A DNA stretch of 43,974 nt from an uncultured Planctomyces sp. (GCA_937904325.1 CALGTK010000469.1:1-43974), one strand, 5' to 3'; shown: positions 17,346-26,092, numbered from the stretch's first letter. Numbers and translations are program-made. The notes: generated from the sequence alone by a model not told the origin.

Positions 17346-19274
17346 TCACTCGACTACCATTATCAGCGACATCAACAGACCTATAAACGGTTTCGTCGGT
17401 GACTCAGGATCGACCGGATTCCGATCGTCGTGGCCGATGCTCAAATCTTCCTGCGGATGATTCTTCAGCAGGCCCGGCGACTTTGCTTTCGCCGTCTCAC
17501 CCGCGTTGACAGCCAGACTCAGCGTGCCGTCTTTGCTCAGCCCGGCACGAATACTCATCGAGCCACCTTTGCCAACTGGTACTGCGACTCGGCTGACAGT
17601 GTCATTACCCTGCCGCGTGGCGAACACAACGAAATTGTCTTTCACGTAAAGCGAATACCCAATTGCCGAGCCTCCGTGTGCGACGATGACACCCTCGCCG
17701 GCTTTTCCATCCACAGGCACTACTGAGCAACTAATCGTGAATGCTTTCCGAGCGATCGCCGGCGCGGAACCGGATGAGTACACATCACCGAGTTTGACCT
17801 TGCTCCAATCGAGCGACTTGCCTGCCGCTTTCTTTGTCGGTCGCCCTCTTGGCTTCCGCGGTTGAGTTGGGTACAGCGTGACTGGATTTTCGACCTGTCC
17901 AGCAGGACGAACTCCGGGGCCGGGTTTTCCACTGCCAATGTCGGCGACCATTCCGTCGATCAGTTTCTGCAGACGGGCCACAACTTCCGGATGCTTGTCA
18001 GCCAGATTGCTGATCTCACCGATTTCCTCATCAAGGTTGTAAAGGCGAGGTTCTCGCGAATTCAGGTCTGCAGGTCGATCTTTCATCCCCATCCCGATGG
18101 ACTGCGGAGTGACCGCCAGCTTCCACGGACCGGACCGAACGGCCTGAAGCGTCGTTCCCTGATAGTAGAACCAGGCTTCGTGCGGTGAGTCTTTTGTCTT
18201 ACCCAGTAGAATTGGCGAGATATCCTTTCCGTCGATCTTCACCCCCGGCACTGGCTTGCCACTGTCCGAGCCCCCCAGCTTGACGAATGTCGGCAAAACG
18301 TCCGTCGTGCCGCAAACGGCGTCGCAACTGCTGCCCGCTGCAACCGTGCCTGGCCACCAGGCGATGGTTGGCTCGCGAACGCCGCCTTCCAGCGTGCAGC
18401 CTTTGCTGCCTCGCAGCGGACCGGCCACTCCACCTGCCGCCCCCTTCGATGCCCACGGCCCGTTGTCGCTTGTAAAGATGACGAGGGTATTTTCAAAGAT
18501 CTTCTTTCGTCGCAGAACGTCCAGAATCTGGCCGACGCTCCAATCGACTTCTTCGACCCAATCGCCGTACGTGCCGTTCTTCGACTTGCCGGCAAAGTCT
18601 TCGTGCGGAAACAGCGGGACGTGCATCGCCGTGTGAGGCAGATAAAGGAAGAACGGCTTGTCGGATGTCGCTTCGATGAAGTTCACCGCTTCTTCGGTGT
18701 ACTCACGAGTCACGCGACGCTGCCCATCATCTTCGAGCAACTCGGCGACCTTGTCATCGCGCAACAGCGGCGTGACGCGACGACCATCTTCCAGCGAGTT
18801 CCGCTGCATGTCGTTTGAGTAGGGAATTCCGAAATAATGATCGAATCCCTGGTTCGTCGGCAGGAATTCCGGCTGATCACCCAGGTGCCACTTGCCAATG
18901 CACGTCGTCGAGTAGCCAAGTTCTTTCAGATACTCAGCGACAGTCCGCTCCCGAGGACTCAACCCTTTCGGCCCGGCCGGGAAGAAGACACCCGGCACTG
19001 AAACTCGAGGTGCGTAGCAACCGGTCAACAACTGAGCCCGTGACGCCGAACAAACCGGCGCCGCATAAAAGCTGGTCAGTTTCATCCCTTCGGCAGCCAT
19101 CCGATCAAGATTCGGCGTCCGATTCAACTTTGAGCCATACGGACCGATGTCTCCGTACCCCATATCGTCGATGTAGATCAGCACAAAATTCGGTTTCGCA
19201 GATACGGCTTCCGCCTGCAAACAATTGGTCGCGGCGAAAACTCCAACGATAATAAAGCCAATCAGGTATCTCAT
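17346..19274 (-). CDS. Secreted Cys-type sulfatase
   Basis: A 642-residue enzyme with a signal peptide cleaved near LQAEA. The N-terminal metal ligands are D36-D37 in YIDDMGYGDIG. The formylglycine signature is CSASR (C75), with Ala in place of the common Pro, which the C/S-x-P/A-x-R consensus allows. GKWHLG (near 128) and FFLYLPHTAMHVP are further active-site segments, and SDNGPW marks the second metal region. The sulfatase domain ends near residue 465. A beta-sandwich of about 150 residues follows, ending FIGLLMSLIMVVE, as in many planctomycete sulfatases. It needs a formylglycine-generating enzyme, not present here. Substrate probably a sulfated polysaccharide. Divergent from the methyltransferase gene. 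Confidence 0.95.
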   Translation of the reverse strand: MRYLIGFIIVGVFAATNCLQAEAVSAKPNFVLIYIDDMGYGDIGPYGSKLNRTPNLDRMAAEGMKLTSFYAAPVCSASRAQLLTGCYAPRVSVPGVFFPAGPKGLSPRERTVAEYLKELGYSTTCIGKWHLGDQPEFLPTNQGFDHYFGIPYSNDMQRNSLEDGRRVTPLLRDDKVAELLEDDGQRRVTREYTEEAVNFIEATSDKPFFLYLPHTAMHVPLFPHEDFAGKSKNGTYGDWVEEVDWSVGQILDVLRRKKIFENTLVIFTSDNGPWASKGAAGGVAGPLRGSKGCTLEGGVREPTIAWWPGTVAAGSSCDAVCGTTDVLPTFVKLGGSDSGKPVPGVKIDGKDISPILLGKTKDSPHEAWFYYQGTTLQAVRSGPWKLAVTPQSIGMGMKDRPADLNSREPRLYNLDEEIGEISNLADKHPEVVARLQKLIDGMVADIGSGKPGPGVRPAGQVENPVTLYPTQPRKPRGRPTKKAAGKSLDWSKVKLGDVYSSGSAPAIARKAFTISCSVVPVDGKAGEGVIVAHGGSAIGYSLYVKDNFVVFATRQGNDTVSRVAVPVGKGGSMSIRAGLSKDGTLSLAVNAGETAKAKSPGLLKNHPQEDLSIGHDDRNPVDPESPTKPFIGLLMSLIMVVE

Positions 19275-19472
19275 ACGTGCAATTCCCCATTAAATTCTGG
19301 TCAATCAATTCAGTATTCTTTCGACAATCTCTGGCCGGGTCAAAGAACGTGGGTTCTCACATCGTAATGCCCCTGGATGCCGCGACCGGGTTTGCCCGCT
19401 CCTCGCCCTTCGATATCATTCCCGCGTCGTGTGACAAATTATCGTGGAGCGTTTCAACACGGAGTTTCTCTG

Positions 19473-21329
19473 ATGGATGCCAATCTGAACACAATCCAGT
19501 TGGGCGACTGTGTTCAGGCTATGAATGCTCTTGCTGAGGGCTCCGTCGACCTGGCCTTCGCCGACCCGCCTTTCAACATCGGCTACGAGTACGACGTCTA
19601 CGACGACAAACTGGAAAAGCAGCAGTACCTCGAATGGTCCGAGCAATGGATCAAAGCCGTTTCGCGAGTCCTGAAGCCCGACGGAACATTCTGGCTGGCA
19701 ATCGGCGATGAATACGCGGCGGAGTTGAAGCTCATCAGTCAGGAAATCGGCTTTCACTGCCGAAGCTGGGTCATCTGGTACTACACATTCGGAGTGAATT
19801 GCTCGCACAAATTCACACGATCGCACGCGCACTTGTTTCACTTCGTGAAGGATCCGGAAAACTTCACCTTCCTCAGCGACAACCTCGACAACCGAGTCCC
19901 ATCCGCACGAGAACTCGTTTACAACGACAAACGTGCCAACCCAAACGGTCGGCTGCCCGATGACACATGGATCATCCGCCCGGCTGACATCGTTGCCGAA
20001 CTGGTCAGCGACGATGATGGAACGTGGAGCCCCGATCAACTCACCCCGCCAGCCGATATCAACAACACGTTCACCCTGCGGCCTCAGGACATCGCACAAA
20101 GTTTTCAAAAGGACGAAGATACCTGGTACTTTCCGCGTGTCGCAGGAACCTTCAAGGAACGTGCCGGCTTTCACGGATGCCAGATGCCCGAACAACTTCT
20201 CGGACGCATCGTTCGGACATGCTCCAACGCCAGCGATCTTGTGATCGATCCATTCTCGGGCAGTGCGACAACTCTCGCGGTCGCTAAAAAGCTCGGGCGG
20301 AGCTATCTCGGCTTCGAGATTTCACAAGACTATGCCGACTACGGTCTGCGCAGGCTCGACTCGATCATGGTCGGTGACCGACTGGACGGCTCTGCCGAAC
20401 CTTTGAAAAGCGCCCCCAAAACGGCAAGGAAGGCTGCGACCAAAGGACGTTCAAAGAAAAGCAGGCAGGAGCAGGATCGCCTGATCAAAGAAGAACGTTA
20501 CGACCAGATTCAACTTGAACTGACGCTGCACGGCGTTGCCCAGGCTTATGCCGCAAGTAGTGATGGATACTCTGTAGATCGAGTCGTGATTGATCCGGAA
20601 TTGAATAGTGAATTCACCAGGCTCTGTGAGCGATTCAGTCTCGTCGGCGACACTCGCACGTGGAACACGCTTCTGTTCCGGCTTCGTAAGGCAGGAAAAC
20701 TATCACACACACCTGCCACTCGTCGGACCAGCTTTTCCTGGGCAGACTGCGACGAATTCATGTTTGCCAGCGAAGTCGCGTGGCAAAGCCTGCTGAATGA
20801 AAATGCCGCAACCAGCCTGGACGAAATCCTCTGTAATCCGTCACTGGCTCGAGAGCTTGACCGTCGAGCGGCTGATCTGGCTCCGGGCCGCACGCCTCTG
20901 GAATACCGCTGGGCCGCATTGAAGCTTCGCAAGGAAGCCCGGTTCGCACGAGGGCGAGCGGCAGTTCTGCGTCCCCCGCACATGATCGAAAAACCGACAC
21001 CGCTGTCCAGAACAACCAGCGACAATCTTAATAATATGCCCGGGCTCTACATCCTCAGCGACGATTCTCAGCAGGAGTTTTACGTCGGAGAAACACTCGA
21101 CCTGAATCGACAACTCAGCCAGATACGTGAACATTCCGAACAATGGGCCACCCACTGCCAGCCAATTCACGTCCAAACCCTACCGATGGATCATGCGAGC
21201 GCAGGCCGGCTTGCCTGGAAGAGTTGCCTGATCAGTAAGCTGCTTCAACAATGCCCTCGGCTGAATTACTTCGAACTATGCGAACGTTCCAACGCGAGCC
21301 AACCGGCCATGTTCAGCGGGAAGAAGTAA
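19473..21329 (+). CDS. DNA N6-adenine/N4-cytosine methyltransferase fused to a degenerate GIY-YIG domain
   Basis: A 618-residue protein. The frame opens at 19377, but the ATG at 19473 is preceded by GGAG and begins the conserved domain (MDANLNTIQLGDC). The catalytic motif IV is DPPF (31-34) and the S-adenosylmethionine motif I is DPFSGSATT (259-267), in the beta-class order. A Lys/Arg-rich linker (about 310-340) and a region of unknown fold (350-510) follow. The last 95 residues match a GIY-YIG fold: GLYIL (524-528), FYVGE (536-540), R546, and CLISKLLQQCPRLN. The catalytic Glu expected three residues before LI is Lys (K583). No separate restriction gene lies nearby, so this may be an orphan methyltransferase or a one-chain system with a non-cleaving tail. 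Confidence 0.9.
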   Translation: MDANLNTIQLGDCVQAMNALAEGSVDLAFADPPFNIGYEYDVYDDKLEKQQYLEWSEQWIKAVSRVLKPDGTFWLAIGDEYAAELKLISQEIGFHCRSWVIWYYTFGVNCSHKFTRSHAHLFHFVKDPENFTFLSDNLDNRVPSARELVYNDKRANPNGRLPDDTWIIRPADIVAELVSDDDGTWSPDQLTPPADINNTFTLRPQDIAQSFQKDEDTWYFPRVAGTFKERAGFHGCQMPEQLLGRIVRTCSNASDLVIDPFSGSATTLAVAKKLGRSYLGFEISQDYADYGLRRLDSIMVGDRLDGSAEPLKSAPKTARKAATKGRSKKSRQEQDRLIKEERYDQIQLELTLHGVAQAYAASSDGYSVDRVVIDPELNSEFTRLCERFSLVGDTRTWNTLLFRLRKAGKLSHTPATRRTSFSWADCDEFMFASEVAWQSLLNENAATSLDEILCNPSLARELDRRAADLAPGRTPLEYRWAALKLRKEARFARGRAAVLRPPHMIEKPTPLSRTTSDNLNNMPGLYILSDDSQQEFYVGETLDLNRQLSQIREHSEQWATHCQPIHVQTLPMDHASAGRLAWKSCLISKLLQQCPRLNYFELCERSNASQPAMFSGKK

Positions 21330-21330
21330 A

Positions 21331-21594
21331 GTAGACCGACTCAATCGCGTCGTATTCCAGGGAGACTGTGACCTGCCGGGCCTTGCGATGCGAGAAAGAA
21401 ACTGGAAACTGCTGTACGAGCACAATTGGAACGACGCCAGGCTCTTCGATCTCTCAGCCGATCCATCCAGAACAAAGAACATCGCGAACGATCATGCGGC
21501 GGTTGTTTATCGATTGACACAAGAGGTCGTCGCCTTGCACAAATCCATGCCACAAGACAACGAAGCAACATCCAAAGAGAAACGTCGAAAGTAA
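21331..21594 (+). pseudogene. 3' fragment of a sulfatase gene
   Basis: An open frame from just after the methyltransferase stop to a TAA at 21592-21594 encodes about 87 residues that match only the C-terminal end of sulfatases: LPGLAMRERNWKLL, then ARLFDLSADPSRTKNIAND, the usual pattern of W-K-L-L, x-L-x-D-L and D-P-x-x-x-x-N-I-A. The catalytic N-terminal and central parts are absent, and the upstream sequence belongs to the methyltransferase. It is most simply a remnant left when other DNA replaced the rest of a sulfatase gene. It is not the tail of the complete sulfatase at 17346-19274, which lies on the other strand and has a different C-terminal domain. Confidence 0.75.
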
Positions 21595-21642
21595 ATGATT
21601 AACTCCTGCAGGCCTTAATCATCTCCGACTTCGACAAAGACC

Positions 21643-23532
21643 TCAGTCGACGTAGAGAAACTCGTTCAGGTTGAAGACTGCCAGACAAAGGTCGACCAGC
21701 GCGGCGTGGTGACCGCCTGATGCTGAACATAGAAACTCGTCGGCCAACTCTAACTCAACTGCCGAAGGGCGACGGGACAGACATCTAAGATAAACCTGCT
21801 CGATCTGCTCCTGGTTTCCCGATGGAGAACTGTCGTCGACCAGGGCTTCGACAAGTTCTGCCAGAGCTTTCGCCGCATCGAGCGACAGCTTCGAATTAAG
21901 CAGCATCAAAGCCTGCGGCGCAATCGTTGACCGGTTGCGACGTGGACAACTGAAGTTGGTGTCAGGTTTGTCGAAGGCTTCAAAAAGCGGGTATCGCAGG
22001 TTTCTGCGAACAAACAGATAGATGCTCCGGCGTGTGTAGTCGGCTGGGTCTTTCGAAACCGGCCATTGGTTCTTCAGCAATGTGTGAACCAGTTCGCCCG
22101 GCAACGGTGGACGAATTCCCGGCCCTCCGCATCGATCTGAAAGTTGGCCGGCCGCGAGCAGCATGGCATCACGAATAGCTTCTCCTTCGAGCCGTCGCCG
22201 CGACATTCGTGACCACAGACGATTCTTCCCATCTGACTGCAATGATTGCTGCCATGCTGCCACCACTGCGGGCGAAGCATCGGCTGGCAACCGACTGGCC
22301 TGTCGATAAGTCGCCGACGTAACCATAAGTCGGTGCATACGCTTAAAACTGAATCCCTGGCGAGGAAACTCCGTCGCCAGCCAGTCGAGCAGTTCGTCAT
22401 ATTCGGGAGTATCACCCATCACTCCGAAATCACTGGGAGAATTGCTCAGACCTTCGCCGAAATGATGCTGCCACAGTCGATTCGCGATAGTTCTCATACT
22501 CAGAGGATTCTCTGAACTCGTCAGCCAGAGCGAAAACTGCGTTCTTAGGTCGCTACGATTCTTTGCCACGTTGAGAACGAAGTCAGACAAATTGGCGATG
22601 CGGGGAAAAGATGCCTCGACCCTGTCGCCAACTCGCCGAAAATCTCCTCGAACCATAAGATGACTAACGGTCTTAACGTCGTTGCCATCGGGCAAGTTGG
22701 CTAGTTTGTTTTTCCTGAATTGGAACGCAGGATCAAAAAAAGCTCGCAGTCGGTAAAAGTCGAGTTGGCTAATCGGGTCGTACTTGTGGTCGTGACACTG
22801 GGCACAACCGATCTGTAAACCGAGAAACACTGATCCAACCGTCGACGTCATTTCATTCATGAAACTGTGACGTCGCTCTTCCTGCAGATTTATATCTGGC
22901 ATGTCCTGACCGCACGTCAGAAATCCGGTTGCAACCCGATTTTCAGGTCCCGCCTCGTCGCCAGCAAGTTGCAGCCTGACAAACTTGTCGTAAGGCATGT
23001 CGTCATTAAACGCGTTGATCACCCAATCGCGATACTTCCAGGCATCAGGACGCAGTTTGTCGTGTTCGAATCCGTCGGTTTCGGCAAATCTTGCCAGATC
23101 CAGCCAATGCTGCGCCCAGCGTTCGCCGTACGCGCGGGATTCCAGAAGCCGATCTACCAACTTTCCATAAGCGTCTGACGAATCGTCTTTCAAAAACTCG
23201 TCGATCTGCTCAGGAGTTGGCGGCAAGCCAGTCAGATCAAAGCAAAGTCGGCGAAGCAGCACGACTCGCGTAGTATCCGGAGCTGGTGACAAGCCTGCAT
23301 CGGTCAGCTTCCTTAGAACGAATGCGTCAATCGAATTCCGCGGCCACTCATTGGTATTTTCCGGAATGTTTGGCTGGATGAGAGGCGTGAAAGACCAGTA
23401 CTCGCGATCTTCCTCAGTGATCTTTGGCTCGGACTCTCCAAACGCTGACGGCGGCAGGACCAGCAGCGCAAGACAGGAAATAATCTTCCCGAGTGCCGTC
23501 ACGCTGCGTGAAACGATCGATGAATGAATCAT
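21643..23532 (-). CDS. DUF1549/DUF1553 (PSCyt2-PSD1) secreted protein
   Basis: A 629-residue protein with a signal peptide (cleavage near SAFGESE). The PSCyt2/DUF1549 domain spans about 65-265 and has LDLARFAETDGFEHD and a single haem-attachment motif CAQCH (243-247) in GCAQCHDHKYDP. The PSD1/DUF1553 domain covers about 340-600, with RTIANRLWQHHFGEGL and FDKPDTNFSCPRRNRSTIAPQALMLLNS. The N-terminal cytochrome domain (PSCyt1) of longer relatives is absent. These proteins are exported and probably redox-active in carbohydrate use; activity is not established. Its ATG overlaps the stop of the DUF1501 gene as ATGA, so the two are translationally coupled. Confidence 0.95.
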   Translation of the reverse strand: MIHSSIVSRSVTALGKIISCLALLVLPPSAFGESEPKITEEDREYWSFTPLIQPNIPENTNEWPRNSIDAFVLRKLTDAGLSPAPDTTRVVLLRRLCFDLTGLPPTPEQIDEFLKDDSSDAYGKLVDRLLESRAYGERWAQHWLDLARFAETDGFEHDKLRPDAWKYRDWVINAFNDDMPYDKFVRLQLAGDEAGPENRVATGFLTCGQDMPDINLQEERRHSFMNEMTSTVGSVFLGLQIGCAQCHDHKYDPISQLDFYRLRAFFDPAFQFRKNKLANLPDGNDVKTVSHLMVRGDFRRVGDRVEASFPRIANLSDFVLNVAKNRSDLRTQFSLWLTSSENPLSMRTIANRLWQHHFGEGLSNSPSDFGVMGDTPEYDELLDWLATEFPRQGFSFKRMHRLMVTSATYRQASRLPADASPAVVAAWQQSLQSDGKNRLWSRMSRRRLEGEAIRDAMLLAAGQLSDRCGGPGIRPPLPGELVHTLLKNQWPVSKDPADYTRRSIYLFVRRNLRYPLFEAFDKPDTNFSCPRRNRSTIAPQALMLLNSKLSLDAAKALAELVEALVDDSSPSGNQEQIEQVYLRCLSRRPSAVELELADEFLCSASGGHHAALVDLCLAVFNLNEFLYVD

Positions 23533-24947
23533 GCAAGAATCTCGTGGACGACCTTTCCTGCGACATCAGTCAGTCTCTCGTCGCGGCCGTTGTGAAAGTA
23601 GGTCAGTTCTTCGTGGTTGATGCCAAGCATATGCAAAATGGTAGCGTGCAGGTCGTGGATGTGGACTGGCTTTTCGACGGCTCGTAGTCCAACCGGATCC
23701 GTCGCTCCGTATGCAAATCCTCCTTTGACGCCGGCCCCGGCGAACCAGACGGAGTATCCCCAGGGATTGTGATCCCTGCCTTTGCCCTGCTCGCTCATCG
23801 GCATCCGGCCAAACTCTCCGCCCCAGATGACCAGCGTGTCGTCAAGCAAGCCGCGTTCGCAAAGATCCTGCAGCAGGCCGGCGACTGGCAGGTCGGTGCG
23901 GCGGCAATACAAATCGTGGTTTGTCGTCACGTCTTTGTGAGCATCCCAGCCGCCGGTGTCGCCGGAGTAAAGCTGCACGAAGCGAACGCCACGTTCGACC
24001 ATGCGTCGAGCCAGCAGGCAACGTCTGCCGAATTCGTCGGTGTCCTTGCCGCCGATACCGTACATCTTGTGAGTCGCCGCCGACTCCTGAGAAATGGCGA
24101 CGACCTCGGGAGCTGTTGTCTGCATGCGGAAAGCAAGTTCGTAAGAATTCACTCGAGCCAGCAGCTCTTCGTCGAAATCACGTTGCTGAGCATGCTGATG
24201 GTTTAAATACCGAATCAGCGAAAAAGCTTTATGCTGCCGATCAGACGTCACTTCGGGCTGAGGGTTTAGATGAAGGATGGGATTCTTCCCGGCACGCATC
24301 GTCGTTCCCTGAAACGTCGCCGGCAGAAATCCACTGCCCCACGCGGGGGGGCCACCTTTCACGCCGTTTCCCGGATCCGGCAGGACGACAAACGCTGGCA
24401 TGTTGCCGTTTTCGGTGCCGAGACCATACGCCGACCAGCTACCAAGACTCGGCTTGCCCATCAAAATACTGCCGGTGTTCATCTGGTAGACCGACTGCGG
24501 ATGATTGACGCTATCTCCGTGGCAACTTCTCAGGACACATAATTTATCAGCATGCTTCGCAGTGTGCGGCAGAAAGTCGCTGATCTCCAGGCCGGATTCA
24601 CCCCGTGGCCGGAACGGACGAATCGGCCCTAAAAGTGGATTTCTCGCCACATTACGCCGTGTCATGACTGAACCAAAGCTGTCCGGCAGCGGCGTACCGT
24701 GAAGTCGAACCAGCTCCGGCTTTGGATCCAGCAGGTCGACGTGTGACGGTCCACCGTGCATGAACAGCCAGATTACCCGCCGGGCTCGTGGAGCAAAGTG
24801 CGTCTGACGTGGTGCCAGTGGATTATCAGCTACTCCACCTTTTGCAGACCGATCGCTGTGCAGAAGGCTGGAAAGGGCAATTGCCCCACAGCCCCCGCCA
24901 GCCTGTAAGAGAAACCGTCGTCGCGACGGCTGCAGATAATCAGTCAC
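23529..24947 (-). CDS. DUF1501 Tat-exported protein
   Basis: A 472-residue protein starting at GTG 24947, chosen because AGGAG sits eight bases upstream; a TTG/ATG 18 codons earlier lacks a site. The N-terminus is a twin-arginine signal, SRRRFLLQAGGGCGAIAL. The remainder is an alkaline-phosphatase-like fold of the DUF1501 type, with MHGGPSHVDLLDPKPEL near the start of the domain, LPHTAKHADKLCVLRS, and HNPWGYSVWFAGAGVKGG near the end. In planctomycetes DUF1501 and DUF1549/1553 genes are habitually paired, as here, and are thought to form one exported system of unknown substrate. Its 3' end overlaps the next gene by four bases. Confidence 0.94.
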   Translation of the reverse strand: MTDYLQPSRRRFLLQAGGGCGAIALSSLLHSDRSAKGGVADNPLAPRQTHFAPRARRVIWLFMHGGPSHVDLLDPKPELVRLHGTPLPDSFGSVMTRRNVARNPLLGPIRPFRPRGESGLEISDFLPHTAKHADKLCVLRSCHGDSVNHPQSVYQMNTGSILMGKPSLGSWSAYGLGTENGNMPAFVVLPDPGNGVKGGPPAWGSGFLPATFQGTTMRAGKNPILHLNPQPEVTSDRQHKAFSLIRYLNHQHAQQRDFDEELLARVNSYELAFRMQTTAPEVVAISQESAATHKMYGIGGKDTDEFGRRCLLARRMVERGVRFVQLYSGDTGGWDAHKDVTTNHDLYCRRTDLPVAGLLQDLCERGLLDDTLVIWGGEFGRMPMSEQGKGRDHNPWGYSVWFAGAGVKGGFAYGATDPVGLRAVEKPVHIHDLHATILHMLGINHEELTYFHNGRDERLTDVAGKVVHEILA

Positions 24948-24955
24948 TTGATACG

Positions 24956-24960
24956 CTCCT
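24956..24960 (-). promoter_or_regulatory. Ribosome-binding site that fixes the DUF1501 start
   Basis: AGGAG on the minus strand, eight bases before GTG 24947. It decides in favour of GTG over the longer frame from 25001. Confidence 0.75.
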
Positions 24961-25046
24961 GAACGATAAAAGCCCAAGACTGTTTCCAGCCCGGGCTTCA
25001 AATTGACCGATTGCGGGGCACTTCGTCAACCGCCAGTCACCGGAAC

Positions 25047-25259
25047 CTATCCTCGGTCTTTTTCAGAGAGGACTTCTTCCACTACATCTACAACGAAGTT
25101 GTCAGCGTCTTTCTTATCAGAATCCGGGGCTTCAGTTCTGGCATTCATCCCGACTCCGGGATTCTCAATTAAGAATGGAAGCATGTTCCAAACGGCCGCC
25201 GAGTACATTCGGAACATCGGATACTGCAACTCCGGATGCTGCTCAAGGTACTTATTCAT
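25047..25259 (-). CDS. Small unrecognised protein, coupled to an upstream mini-ORF
   Basis: From ATG 25259 this gives 70 residues: MNKYLEQHPELQYPMFRMYS, then a Trp/Leu/Phe-rich segment and a charged, acidic tail (VVDVVEEVLSEKDRG). Amino-acid composition looks like real protein, but I recognise no family. The ATG overlaps the stop of the 31-codon ORF at 25252-25347 as ATGAATAA, a typical coupling arrangement. The frame is also open to an ATG at 25328. It lies upstream of the DUF1501 operon on the same strand, about 100 bases away. It might belong to the same transcript. Confidence 0.5.
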   Translation of the reverse strand: MNKYLEQHPELQYPMFRMYSAAVWNMLPFLIENPGVGMNARTEAPDSDKKDADNFVVDVVEEVLSEKDRG

Positions 25260-25347
25260 CTTTTCTTTGAGTGTCCGATGCGGCACTCGCGGATGTCGAT
25301 GCCACTTCGTCCGGGTCCAGAACACCATCTGCTTTCGATTCCTGCAT
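25252..25347 (-). CDS. 31-codon ORF with strong ribosome-binding site inside a hairpin
   Basis: ATG 25347 is preceded by AGGAGG with six bases between. The 31-residue product begins MQESKADGVLDPDEV and is Ser/Ala/Asp-rich. It ends at a TAA that overlaps the ATG of the following 70-residue ORF. It may be a leader peptide, or the N-terminal part of one gene split by a frameshift, since joining the two would give a plausible 101-residue protein. Confidence 0.45.
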   Translation of the reverse strand: MQESKADGVLDPDEVASTSASAASDTQRKDE

Positions 25348-25368
25348 CAGGAGCCTCCTGCTCCTGAT
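25346..25368 (-). promoter_or_regulatory. Hairpin holding the Shine-Dalgarno sequence of the mini-ORF
   Basis: On the minus strand ATCAGGAGC and GCTCCTGAT pair perfectly over nine bases around a five-base loop AGGAG. The loop is the ribosome-binding site of the 31-codon ORF and the closing stem includes the first two bases of its ATG. Such a structure could limit translation initiation, but the repeat may also be incidental. Confidence 0.45.
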
Positions 25369-25542
25369 TCGTGAAGCTTGTAACCGACAGCGGCATGTGA
25401 ACTCAGATTGTCGCCGCCCGTCAGCTCGGGACGGCACAACCAATCGTGAGGTCCTTTATGTCGGAGCGAGCCATGACCGCCATCGTTTCCCAACAAAAAA
25501 CGACCTACCCCTTTTCTTTAAAAGACCTATCGGAGACTCAAA

Positions 25543-25722
25543 ATGGAATTAGTTCAAATGCCTTACACAACGGCCCGCAAAGCAGAGGTGCTGCTGCGAG
25601 AAGTCGCCGCCGCACTCGATGAACTGGCTGCGGCCCAGACCGATGAAGAAGAAGCTGACCGCATCCTTGAAATGAGGTCGGAACTGAATGAGTTCCGGGA
25701 AGTAGTTCGGTACGGGTTGTAA
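25543..25722 (+). CDS. Small helical protein, function unknown
   Basis: A 59-codon ORF with ATG at 25543, GGAG seven bases upstream and TAA at 25720-25722. The product (MELVQMPYTTARKAEVLLRE at the start) is almost entirely charged amphipathic helix, with ALDELAAAQTDEEEADRIL in the middle. Codon use resembles the surrounding genes. It stands alone between the small minus-strand ORFs and a minus-strand membrane protein. Not recognised; a short coiled coil is likely. It is not an exodeoxyribonuclease VII small subunit, the one helical protein of this size that I checked for. Confidence 0.55.
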   Translation: MELVQMPYTTARKAEVLLREVAAALDELAAAQTDEEEADRILEMRSELNEFREVVRYGL

Positions 25723-25849
25723 AGAATAGGCTTCCGCCGAAATCGCCCACAAAAGTGATCATTTTTCCTTGGTTTCAGTGACCCTGCTGATTCTAAAAAT
25801 GATCATAGATCGGGTAGCCAATATCCGAGGCCGTCCTGCCGGGCTAGCG

Positions 25850-26092
25850 TCATTTTCCCCTGCGATCCCAGCAATGGATAAGACCAATGACAAGACCGAT
25901 GAAGGTCCCAATGGGAACTGTGACCCACGCGATGCCCAGGACAATTATGGACCTAAATGCCAATACATCGTCCAGGGGATATGTAGTCGATTGGTTCAGC
26001 CACGCTTCGAAGAACATCAACAAGCCAAGGCCCCCTGACAAGCCCACTCCACAGGCTGCCCCCCAAAATAGATACTTTCCAATCAGTTCCAT
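25850..26092 (-). CDS. Small two-helix membrane protein
   Basis: An 80-residue protein from ATG 26092, which has GGGGAG eight bases upstream; the frame is open to 26179 but lacks such a site there. Two transmembrane helices: a glycine-rich first (LFWGAACGVGLSGGLGLLMF) and a second (IIVLGIAWVTVPIGTFIGLV), ending in IHCWDRRGK. The helices are separated by a loop of about 25 residues. No family recognised. Topology suggests both ends are on the same side of the membrane. Confidence 0.65.
   Translation of the reverse strand: MELIGKYLFWGAACGVGLSGGLGLLMFFEAWLNQSTTYPLDDVLAFRSIIVLGIAWVTVPIGTFIGLVIGLIHCWDRRGK

Noticed and set aside
17290-17349. Longer start for the RecQ-like helicase
   Set aside because: The 20 extra residues do not resemble the family, and they would abut the sulfatase stop; ATG 17289 fits the family start.
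19416-20195. 259-codon minus-strand ORF inside the methyltransferase gene
   Set aside because: It is the antisense frame of a gene with clear catalytic motifs, and it has no family features of its own.
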